From DTU053 sp012520115 (GTDB lineage Bacteria > Bacillota > Clostridia > Oscillospirales > Acutalibacteraceae): 64,000 bases of DNA. The translations under genes were made by a program, and so were the position numbers. Of the stretch, positions 43,729-51,687 are shown in pieces. The first letter of the stretch is position 1; each line of letters opens with the position of its first letter. Under the pieces are notes generated by a model. The model worked only from the letters and a program-made list of their open reading frames with translations. It did not search any database and was not told where the DNA came from. The DNA lies in the NCBI GenBank assembly GCA_050953725.1, contig JBMNNB010000001.1:496001-560000 (forward strand), in the 5' to 3' direction.

Positions 43729-46281
43729 CCCGAGGAGCCCAGCGATGTCATTTACATGGTCTTCAAAGACATCCTCAGCGACCTGATTAGCGGCCTCTTC
43801 ACAATGGATTCCGTCAACTCGATAGTCGGTACTCTTTATCCTGAGCTTGCTGCAACTGTCAAAGAGCAGCTTGATTCAGCCGGCAGCATTATCTCCATTA
43901 CAGCTTCCGAAATCGGTCTTAATATCTTCCCGAAGGACCTTGCCAATACTATCAACGGTACCAAGTATCCCGGCGTAAAAGCTGCCCTTCAGTCTGCCGG
44001 TGAAGACTGGTCGAAGCTCATGAACGAAGATGGCGACATTATGCTCAACTGGGGCTTCGAAGACGGCAACCGTGAAGAATGGATAGAAGCTCTGGCAAGT
44101 GCAATGTCCGGTGCTACAGCCCTTCTTAAGGCTGCCTTCGGTAACAGAGAACACAAGTACACCAAGGAAGTCAGAATTATCATAGTAATTGCTACGGTAG
44201 TATTCACCTTCACGCCGAACAGAGGCTATGACAAGGCTGTTATGCCTCTCCTTGAGACTATCGGTGCCCCCGGCATCGTTCCTACATCCACATTTGAGGG
44301 TTACTGCAACAACACCACTCTTAACTACACCGTAGTTCTCAACATGCTCAAGGCAATTCTTAACCCGCTCTTTGACTGGATCCAGATCAACATGGCTAAC
44401 GCTCCTGTCTCGACAATACTTGACTTCCTGCCCAACCTGGCTTACGCACTTGAATTCGGTATGATCGACCAGGGCTTCGCAGATCTCTTCGACACAGTCG
44501 TTACCATTAAGGGTACAGGTCTTGCCAGCAGCGTCAACGAAACTCTCAACGTCTCCGAGATGCTGAATCCCATGGATCTTCTTGGCGGACTGGATCTTGA
44601 CCTTTCATCCGTTAACGGTCTGTTCGGCGGACTCATCAACAAGCTCGCCAATGAGGACAGAAATACAGACGGTTGGGTCCCGCCCGTTGACGAGAACGGC
44701 AACCCGCTTCCCATTTATCCCGATGTGGAAGTTGATGATACCATTAAGGAAATCCTTACCGGTATTGCCGCTAATCCGAGCGATGCAATCGCAGCTATCG
44801 TTGAATTGCTCGAACCCGTCAAGTACGATACCTTCAAGCTCGTTTACCCGATGGCAGAGCAAGCAGCTCTTGCTCCTCCGGAGAACCAGCTTGTACAGGT
44901 TGGCTACTCACAGTACTGGACAAAGGAAAGAGCAGATTTCGTCACAGAGAACCTTAGCGACTTCATTGACAAACTGCTCCAGCTCTTAGGTCTTGACAGC
45001 CTTGAGGATATGATTGACGAGCTCCTTGGCGAGTCGGTATACACTCAGGACAACATGACCGCTCTTGCAGAGATGCTGACCGAGCTGCTGCAGGATGACG
45101 ATATCGGTGACATCCTTGAAATAGTAGCTCCGCTTCTTGGTCTTGACCTCTCAGCTTGGGATTATCCTGAAGGCTATGAGTTCGTATGGGATTTCGAGGA
45201 CGGCGATAAGGACGGCTTCATCGCAGCTCTTGTTGAGTTCCTTGCTCCCGCAGAACCGCTTCTCAGACTTCTCCTCACAGGTGAAGACCTGCAGCTTCTC
45301 ACCCTTACAACCGTCTACGGATACGAAGGCTATCGCAACGGTATAATTCCGATCCTTGAGGCTCTCGGAATCGAAGGCGACCAGATTCTCTCCTACGATG
45401 CCTACAAGGCAGCTGCAGACGAAGATCCTGCCAACCTGCTTCTCAACATAGTCAACCCGATCTTCTCACTGATAGATCGCATCTATGCTGATCCGGTAGG
45501 CACACTGTTCGAGGTTCTTCCGAACGTCCTGTACTTCGTCAACAGCGACCTTCTCAATACCTGCATAACCAACGTTCTCCAGCCCGTTTATGTACTGCTT
45601 GACGTCATCCGTCCGATCTACAATGTACAGCTTGGTCTCGACCTCAATGTTCCCGAGCTGCTTACAGACCTTGTAGCAGACCTTGGTCTCAGACTGCCCG
45701 CAATTCCTGACTTCTATCAGATTGCAGCAGGTACGGTAACAACCTATAACTCCAAGGCAGCTGACATCATTGACGGCGATGCAGTATACATCGAAGGCGC
45801 TTCCTCAGAGTTCCTGACTGCTCTTCTCAGATATCTTGTTCAGTCCCTGTTCTTCAGAGAGAACATGGATATTCTCAGGGAAGCTCTTGCAGATGCAACA
45901 GGACTTGACGGAGCCGGCCTCATGACAGTTGGCTTAATGCTCGAAGCATTCTCGATGTATGTAAATACACCGGAAGGCGCAGACATGATGCTCAATGTCC
46001 TCTACTACCTCTTCTACGGAACCAACACCGTAATGGATGATTTAGGCAGCTTCCTTGGCGCCTTCAACGGCGAAGTCAAGAAGATCTTCGAGATGTTCGC
46101 TAACTCCGAGTCCGAAGAACTTCGTCAGTTCGGCGAAGCAGCCAAGAACATCCTCCAGCAGATCTCCGGCGGTATCTTCGATGAAGGTGGTATAGCTTCC
46201 GGCGGCTTGATTAAGTTCTTCCAGCAGATTATCGAGTTCTTCAAGAACTTCTTCAAGATGTTCGAATCATTATTCAGATAA
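43729..46281 (+). CDS. Large secreted repeat protein, C-terminal part
   Basis: This frame is continuous with the preceding gene once the single-base shift at 43715-43717 is corrected; an internal ATG at 43756 has no ribosome site, so it is unlikely to be a separate gene. It holds two diverged repeats of roughly 350 residues: NWGFEDGNREEWIEALASAM ... NPLFDWIQ ... ILDFLPNLAYAL, and VWDFEDGDKDGFIAALVEFL ... NPIFSLID ... LFEVLPNVLYFV. A block near its C-terminus (SSEFLTALLRYLVQSLF) resembles the end of the N-terminal part. It ends in an amphipathic Phe/Lys-rich helix (FFQQIIEFFKNFFKMF). Function unknown; extracellular. Confidence 0.7.
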   Translation, partial: PEEPSDVIYMVFKDILSDLISGLFTMDSVNSIVGTLYPELAATVKEQLDSAGSIISITASEIGLNIFPKDLANTINGTKYPGVKAALQSAGEDWSKLMNEDGDIMLNWGFEDGNREEWIEALASAMSGATALLKAAFGNREHKYTKEVRIIIVIATVVFTFTPNRGYDKAVMPLLETIGAPGIVPTSTFEGYCNNTTLNYTVVLNMLKAILNPLFDWIQINMANAPVSTILDFLPNLAYALEFGMIDQGFADLFDTVVTIKGTGLASSVNETLNVSEMLNPMDLLGGLDLDLSSVNGLFGGLINKLANEDRNTDGWVPPVDENGNPLPIYPDVEVDDTIKEILTGIAANPSDAIAAIVELLEPVKYDTFKLVYPMAEQAALAPPENQLVQVGYSQYWTKERADFVTENLSDFIDKLLQLLGLDSLEDMIDELLGESVYTQDNMTALAEMLTELLQDDDIGDILEIVAPLLGLDLSAWDYPEGYEFVWDFEDGDKDGFIAALVEFLAPAEPLLRLLLTGEDLQLLTLTTVYGYEGYRNGIIPILEALGIEGDQILSYDAYKAAADEDPANLLLNIVNPIFSLIDRIYADPVGTLFEVLPNVLYFVNSDLLNTCITNVLQPVYVLLDVIRPIYNVQLGLDLNVPELLTDLVADLGLRLPAIPDFYQIAAGTVTTYNSKAADIIDGDAVYIEGASSEFLTALLRYLVQSLFFRENMDILREALADATGLDGAGLMTVGLMLEAFSMYVNTPEGADMMLNVLYYLFYGTNTVMDDLGSFLGAFNGEVKKIFEMFANSESEELRQFGEAAKNILQQISGGIFDEGGIASGGLIKFFQQIIEFFKNFFKMFESLFR

Positions 46282-46301
46282 CTTGCAGTAATAAAGCACA
46301 G

Positions 46302-46336
46302 GCAGGGGAGACTCCGGTCTCTCCTGCTTGCTTTTT
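46302..46336 (+). terminator. Terminator after the giant surface protein
   Basis: Imperfect GCAGGGGAGAC/GTCTCTCCTGC stem with a TCCG loop and a TTGCTTTTT tail. Confidence 0.85.
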
Positions 46337-46337
46337 G

Positions 46338-46366
46338 TTGACAGTGAAATTCTATTGGAGTATTAT
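46338..46366 (+). promoter_or_regulatory. Sigma-A promoter of glpK
   Basis: Perfect TTGACA (46338-46343), 17 bp, TATTAT (46361-46366); leader of about 70 bp to the glpK ATG. Confidence 0.7.
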
Positions 46367-46444
46367 AGATATAACAATTTTTAGGCGATTGCTTTGCGGC
46401 AATGCCTTAATAAATATACTTCTCACTTAATTTGAGGTGTAATT

Positions 46445-47956
46445 ATGGGCAAATATGTGCTTGCGTTAGACCAGGGAACAACCAGCTCTCGTACCATAGT
46501 TTTTAATGCAGCCGGCGAAATCGTTTCAAAGGCGCAGTATGAATTCCCGCAGATTTATCCGCAGCCCTCATGGGTTGAGCATGACCCCTTTGAAATCGTC
46601 AAAAGCCAGTTCAGATCATTGGCAGACGCCATGATAGAAGGAAACATAAAGTCCACGCAGATTTCGGCAATAGGCATTACAAACCAGCGTGAAACCACGG
46701 TGCTTTGGGATAAGCAAACAGGCAAGCCAGTATACAACGCAATAGTCTGGCAGTGCAGGCGCACGGCAGCAATGTGCGAGCAGCTTAAGGCAGAGGGCTT
46801 AGAGGACTATGTTAAGGAGCGCACCGGCCTGTTGCTGGACGCATATTTCTCCGCCACTAAAATCAAGTGGATTATAGATAATGTCCCGCTTGCAAAGGAG
46901 CTTATCGCTCAGAAAAGACTGCTTGCGGGTACAATAGATACATGGCTTATCTGGAATATGACAAAGGGTGCAGTCCATGTGACCGACTATTCTAACGCAG
47001 CCAGAACAATGCTCTTTGATATCGACAGGCTTTGCTGGGACGAATACCTTTGCGAAAAGCTCGGCATCCCGATTGAAATTCTGCCCACGGTAATGCCCTC
47101 CAGCGCCGTTTACGGCACCGTAGCTGAGGGAGTACCCGGCTTAGAGGCCCTTGCGGGAGTCCCGATTGCCTCCGCCATCGGCGACCAGCAGGCGTCCCTC
47201 TTCGGTCAGGCCTGCTATGAGGCCGGCGACGCCAAGAACACCTACGGAACAGGCTGCTTCCTGCTTATGAACACAGGTGAAAAGCGCATCCGCTCCAATC
47301 ACCGCCTTATTTCCGGCATCGCCTGGGGCTATGACGGCAAGGTCAAATACTGCCTTGAGGGCAGCGCCTTCAACGCAGGCTCCGTTATCCAGTGGCTCAG
47401 GGATGAGCTTAAAATCATAAAGAATGCCAAGGAGTGCGACATCCTCGCTGAATCGGTGACTGATTCAAACGGCATCTATCTTGTCCCCGCCTTTACGGGT
47501 CTGGGCGCACCCTATTGGGATATGTACGCCAGAGGCTGCATCGTGGGTCTGACAAGGGGAGTGAACAGGGCTCACCTTTGCAGAGCCGTGCTTGAGAGCA
47601 TCGTGTTCCAGCTCAAAGACCTGCTCGAAGCCATGAATGCGGATACCGGCATCTCCGTCAACGAGCTCAGAGTAGACGGCGGAGCCAGCGTCAGCGATAT
47701 TATGATGCAGATTCAAGCCAATATTGCGGACATCAGGGTCAACCGCCCGAAGGTAGTCGAGACGACCGCTCTCGGCGCTGCATATCTTGCAGGTCTTGCG
47801 GTAGGCTTCTGGAAGGACATCGACGAAATCAGGCACATCCGCAAATCAGACAGGGTTTTCGAACCCGCTATGGACAAAAACGAGCAGAACAGGCTCTATA
47901 CCGGCTGGAAGCGTGCAGTTGAAAGGTCAATGCGCTGGGCCGAACCGGAGAATTAA
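46445..47956 (+). CDS. glpK: Glycerol kinase
   Basis: A 503-residue FGGY-family kinase. Motifs include ALDQGTTSSRTIVF (phosphate 1), GITNQRETTVLWD, IVWQCRRTA, the adenosine region YGTGCFLLMNTGE, and LRVDGGASVSDIMMQIQANI near the C-terminus. It phosphorylates glycerol to glycerol-3-phosphate for glycolysis or lipid synthesis. The length is exactly usual. The malic enzyme gene follows after 26 bp; no glpF or glpD is in this window, so glycerol uptake and oxidation must be encoded elsewhere. Confidence 0.97.
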   Translation: MGKYVLALDQGTTSSRTIVFNAAGEIVSKAQYEFPQIYPQPSWVEHDPFEIVKSQFRSLADAMIEGNIKSTQISAIGITNQRETTVLWDKQTGKPVYNAIVWQCRRTAAMCEQLKAEGLEDYVKERTGLLLDAYFSATKIKWIIDNVPLAKELIAQKRLLAGTIDTWLIWNMTKGAVHVTDYSNAARTMLFDIDRLCWDEYLCEKLGIPIEILPTVMPSSAVYGTVAEGVPGLEALAGVPIASAIGDQQASLFGQACYEAGDAKNTYGTGCFLLMNTGEKRIRSNHRLISGIAWGYDGKVKYCLEGSAFNAGSVIQWLRDELKIIKNAKECDILAESVTDSNGIYLVPAFTGLGAPYWDMYARGCIVGLTRGVNRAHLCRAVLESIVFQLKDLLEAMNADTGISVNELRVDGGASVSDIMMQIQANIADIRVNRPKVVETTALGAAYLAGLAVGFWKDIDEIRHIRKSDRVFEPAMDKNEQNRLYTGWKRAVERSMRWAEPEN

Positions 47957-47982
47957 TATATAATAAGGATTGAATTTATATA

Positions 47983-49155
47983 ATGGACTATCTTAAAGAA
48001 TCACTTAAGCTACACGAAAAACTCAGAGGCAAGCTCGAAATAGTATCGAGAGCGCCCGTCAAATCAAAGGACGACCTGTCACTTGCATACACCCCCGGCG
48101 TTGCCGCCGCATGCCTTGAAATTAAGGAACACCCGGAAAAATCCTTCGACCTCACAAGGCGCTGGAACACCGTCGCCGTAGTGACCGACGGCACGGCGGT
48201 ACTGGGTCTCGGCGACATCGGCCCGGAGGCGGGCATGCCCGTTATGGAGGGCAAGTGCGTGCTGTTCAAGGAGTTCGGCGGAGTCGACGCCATTCCCCTT
48301 TGCATCCGCTCTAAGGATGTGGATGAAATAGTTAATACCGTCGCTCTGCTCAGCGGCAGCTTCGGCGGCATCAACCTTGAGGACATCGCAGCCCCCAGAT
48401 GCTTTGAAATAGAAGAAAAACTCAAAAAATGCACCGACATCCCCATATTCCACGACGACCAGCACGGAACCGCCATCGTCACGGTAGCAGCCCTGTTTAA
48501 CGCCCTGAAGCTTACCGGCAAAAAGCTTGAGAACCTTTCAGTGGTTTTCTCCGGAGCCGGTGCGGCAGGTGTCGCAATCGCTAAGCTGCTTAATGCTCTC
48601 GGCGTAAAAGATATAGTATTATGCGGCAGAAAGGGCATTATATCAAGGGGCGACGACACACTCAACGACTCCCAGAAAGAGCTGGCAGGCTGGACTAACC
48701 CGCAGAACAAAAAGGGCAGCCTCGCCGATGCTATTGTCGGCGCAGATGTGTTTATCGGCGTTTCCGCACCCGGTGTATTGACCCCCGAAATGGTCAAAAC
48801 TATGGCTAAGGACGCAATAGTTTTCGCCATGGCAAACCCCGTGCCCGAGATTATGCCCGACTTGGCATTGGAAGCCGGCGCACTTGTTGTCGGCACCGGC
48901 AGAAGCGACTTCCCGAACCAAATCAACAATGTCCTCGCCTTCCCCGGCGTATTCAGGGGAGCCTTCGATGTTAAGGCAAGGGATATAAACGAGGAGATGA
49001 AGCTGGCGGCGGCTAAGGCCATAGCAGACCTTGTTTCCGACGCAGAGCTCAGCCCCGATTACATCATTCCGAAGCCCTTTGACGACAGGGTAGCCGCTGC
49101 AGTGGCAAAGGCAGTGGCCGAGGCGGCTGTTTCGTCAGGCGTAGCAAGGGTTTAA
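47983..49155 (+). CDS. NAD(P)-dependent malic enzyme
   Basis: A 390-residue short-form malic enzyme without the phosphotransacetylase-like tail. Motifs are LAYTPGVAAACLEI, VVTDGTAVLGLGDIGPEAGMPVMEGK with the malate/metal region, IPIFHDDQHGTAIV (metal Asp), and the nucleotide site VVFSGAGAAGVAIAKLL. It decarboxylates malate to pyruvate with reduction of NAD(P). The stop is followed by a 160-bp gap with the promoter of serC. Probably co-transcribed with glpK. Confidence 0.95.
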   Translation: MDYLKESLKLHEKLRGKLEIVSRAPVKSKDDLSLAYTPGVAAACLEIKEHPEKSFDLTRRWNTVAVVTDGTAVLGLGDIGPEAGMPVMEGKCVLFKEFGGVDAIPLCIRSKDVDEIVNTVALLSGSFGGINLEDIAAPRCFEIEEKLKKCTDIPIFHDDQHGTAIVTVAALFNALKLTGKKLENLSVVFSGAGAAGVAIAKLLNALGVKDIVLCGRKGIISRGDDTLNDSQKELAGWTNPQNKKGSLADAIVGADVFIGVSAPGVLTPEMVKTMAKDAIVFAMANPVPEIMPDLALEAGALVVGTGRSDFPNQINNVLAFPGVFRGAFDVKARDINEEMKLAAAKAIADLVSDAELSPDYIIPKPFDDRVAAAVAKAVAEAAVSSGVARV

Positions 49156-49261
49156 GACGCTAATTATTTATACATTTCAGCAATTTTTAGCTTAAAATCC
49201 AATCAGTATTTATGTGTTTAGTCGAATATCGAGATATGCCCAAAGTTTACGCTGTCTTTAC

Positions 49262-49290
49262 TTGACTTTGCCGCATAAAATTGATATATT
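49262..49290 (+). promoter_or_regulatory. Sigma-A promoter of serC-serA
   Basis: TTGACT (49262-49267), 17 bp, TATATT (49285-49290), 32 bp before the serC start codon. Confidence 0.7.
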
Positions 49291-49321
49291 TATAACAATC
49301 TTATTTTTGGAGGCAAAGAAT

Positions 49322-50404
49322 ATGCCAAGAGTTTATAATTTTTCTGCAGGCCCCTCAATGTTACCCGTTGAGGTTTTACAGCGTGCCGCTGATGAAATGC
49401 TTGATTATAAAGGTAGCGGACAGTCCGTTATGGAAATGTCGCACAGGTCAAAGGTCTTTGAGTCAATTATTCAGGAAGCCGAACAGCTTGTCAGAGAATT
49501 GCTCAATGTCCCCGCAAATTACAAGGTTCTTTTCCTTCAGGGAGGAGCCTCGACCCAGTTTGCCGCAATTCCTCTTAACTTCATGAACGGCTCAAACAAG
49601 GCTGACTTTATAATCACCGGTCAGTGGGCAAACAAGGCTTATCAGGAGGCCGCCAAGTACGGCAGCGCAAGAATAGTTGCATCCTCAAAGGACAAAACCT
49701 TCTCATATATCCCGAAGACCACAAGAGAGGACTTCGACCCCGAAGCAGACTATGCTTACATCTGCTTTAACAACACAATCTACGGTACAAAGTTCAATTA
49801 TATTCCCGATACAGGCGATGTTCCGCTTATCGCAGACATTTCCTCCTGCATTATGTCTGAGCCTCTCGATGTTACCAAGTTCGCAATGGTCTATGCAGGC
49901 GCACAGAAGAACATCGGCCCCGCAGGTCTGACACTGTGCATTATCCGTGAGGATATGCTCGGCAAAGCCCGTGACATTACACCTACCATGCTTAACTATC
50001 AGATTATGGCAGAGAACGACTCCCTTTACAATACTCCTCCCTGCTATGCAATCTATATGTGCAAGCTCGTGCTTGAGCACCTTAAGGAGACAGGCGGCCT
50101 CGAGGCAGCTAAGGAGAGGAACGAAAAGAAGGCAAAGCTTCTCTATGATTATCTTGATTCCTCAGACCTCTTTAAGGCAACAGTCGTTCCCGAGGACCGT
50201 TCACTGATGAATGTTCCCTTCGTAACAGGCAACGAGGAGCTTGACGCTAAGTTTGTCAAGGAAGCAACCGCAGCAGGCTTTATAAACCTCAAGGGTCACC
50301 GCACGGTCGGCGGCATGAGAGCATCCATCTACAACGCAATGCCCTATGAAGGCGTAGAAGCTCTTGTGGATTTTATGAAGAAGTTTGAAATGGAGAATAA
50401 GTAA
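49322..50404 (+). CDS. serC: Phosphoserine aminotransferase
   Basis: About 360 residues from ATG 49322, supported by TTGGAGG and by the canonical start MPRVYNFSAGPSMLP; an in-frame codon at 49214 lies upstream of the promoter. Conserved stretches are FLQGGASTQFAAIPLN, ADISSCIMSEPLDV and the PLP lysine in YAGAQKNIGPAGLT. It transaminates 3-phosphohydroxypyruvate with glutamate. serA follows 42 bp later and supplies the substrate. Confidence 0.97.
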   Translation: MPRVYNFSAGPSMLPVEVLQRAADEMLDYKGSGQSVMEMSHRSKVFESIIQEAEQLVRELLNVPANYKVLFLQGGASTQFAAIPLNFMNGSNKADFIITGQWANKAYQEAAKYGSARIVASSKDKTFSYIPKTTREDFDPEADYAYICFNNTIYGTKFNYIPDTGDVPLIADISSCIMSEPLDVTKFAMVYAGAQKNIGPAGLTLCIIREDMLGKARDITPTMLNYQIMAENDSLYNTPPCYAIYMCKLVLEHLKETGGLEAAKERNEKKAKLLYDYLDSSDLFKATVVPEDRSLMNVPFVTGNEELDAKFVKEATAAGFINLKGHRTVGGMRASIYNAMPYEGVEALVDFMKKFEMENK

Positions 50405-50446
50405 TCCTTATTTAGGATTATACATTACTGATATGGGGGAAATTCT

Positions 50447-51610
50447 ATGTATAAAGTATTGACGCTCAATAAAATATCGGCAGAAGGCCTTTCCAATTTC
50501 GATTCGGGAAAGTACTCCTGCTCATCCGAATTTGATTCTCCCGATGCTATAATAGTCCGCTCTGCCTCAATGCACGAAATGGGGCTGCCGGAATCGGTTC
50601 TCGCAGTTGCAAGGGCAGGCGCAGGCGTTAATAACATTCCCGTAAGTGCCTACACCGAAAAGGGCGTAGTTGTTTTCAATACACCCGGCGCAAACGCAAA
50701 CGCAGTTAAGGAGCTTGTTATCTGCGGTCTTCTTTTAGCTTCCAGAAAGATAGTCCCCGCCATCGAGTGGTGCGCTACCTTAAAGGGCAAGGGCGACGAG
50801 GTAGGCCCCCTTGTTGAAAAGGGCAAGGCCAATTTCGGCGGCCCTGAGATAAAGGGCAAGATACTCGGCGTTTTCGGCCTCGGCGCAATCGGCGTCATGG
50901 TTGCAAACGCTGCAGTGGCTCTCGGCATGAATGTCATCGGCTATGACCCGTACCTCACCGATAAGGCAGCAACAAGCCTTGATAAGTCGGTTAAGATCAC
51001 GGCAAATTTAGACGACCTTTTTGCCCAGTCACTGTATATCACTCTCCACGCTCCCTTGACCGACGCTACAAGAGGCATCATCAGAGCCGAAACCTTTGAA
51101 AAAATGCCCGACGGCGTAAGGATACTCAACTTCGCAAGGAAGGAACTTGTCGCCGAGAACGATATTATTGAAGCACTCGGCACCGGCAAATGCGCCGCCT
51201 ATGTCACCGACTTCCCGTCAGACTCTCAGCTTTGCGTTGACGGCGTAATCGCTATCCCGCACCTCGGAGCCTCCACACCCGAGTCGGAAGAGAACTGCGC
51301 AGTCATGGCAGTCGAGGAGCTCAGGGACTTCCTTGAAAAGGGCGAGATAGTAAACTCCGTAAACTTCCCGAACATCGAGCTTGCCGCCTCTGAGGACGCA
51401 AAGGAGAGGATACTGGTTCTTTCCGCAGGCGATGTTTCCGAGCAGATATTTACTATCCTTGCAAACAATTCGATAAAGGTTGCCGGCGGCGCCTCAAACG
51501 CCAAGAAAACAGCCGCAGCATTAATCGAAACGGCAAGCGAAATCCCCGCAGACGTCCTTGATGAAATCAAGGCAATCGACGGCGTTTACAGGGTAAGAGT
51601 GGTAAAATAA
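50447..51610 (+). CDS. serA: D-3-phosphoglycerate dehydrogenase
   Basis: A 387-residue D-2-hydroxyacid dehydrogenase: VARAGAGVNNIPV, the NAD site GKILGVFGLGAIGVMVANAA, LHAPLTDATRGII, the catalytic Arg in NFARKELV and the His in IPHLGASTPESEENC. A short C-terminal ACT-like region (DVSEQIFTILANNSIKVAG) may bind serine for feedback control. The N-terminal domain is short, as is usual in this clostridial type. Second gene of the serine pathway operon; serB is not in the window. Confidence 0.95.
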   Translation: MYKVLTLNKISAEGLSNFDSGKYSCSSEFDSPDAIIVRSASMHEMGLPESVLAVARAGAGVNNIPVSAYTEKGVVVFNTPGANANAVKELVICGLLLASRKIVPAIEWCATLKGKGDEVGPLVEKGKANFGGPEIKGKILGVFGLGAIGVMVANAAVALGMNVIGYDPYLTDKAATSLDKSVKITANLDDLFAQSLYITLHAPLTDATRGIIRAETFEKMPDGVRILNFARKELVAENDIIEALGTGKCAAYVTDFPSDSQLCVDGVIAIPHLGASTPESEENCAVMAVEELRDFLEKGEIVNSVNFPNIELAASEDAKERILVLSAGDVSEQIFTILANNSIKVAGGASNAKKTAAALIETASEIPADVLDEIKAIDGVYRVRVVK

Positions 51611-51619
51611 TTACAAAAC

Positions 51620-51643
51620 AGCCTCCTATGAAAATAGGAGGCT
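51620..51643 (+). terminator. Hairpin after serA
   Basis: Stem AGCCTCCTAT/ATAGGAGGCT with a GAAA loop; T-run is poor on both strands, but the position between convergent genes supports termination. Confidence 0.7.
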
Positions 51644-51687
51644 ATATTCTTGATAAAGGACTGGTACGTAATGAGTATCAGTCTTTT

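Noticed and set aside
43700..43730. Programmed ribosomal frameshift as the main explanation
   Set aside because: No known slippery heptamer or clear downstream pseudoknot is seen; repeat slippage or sequence error explains the extra G more simply.
47988..49022. Long minus-strand open frame of 344 codons
   Set aside because: It lies wholly antisense to the malic enzyme gene, has Ser/Pro/Leu-rich composition of a shadow frame and no ribosome site.
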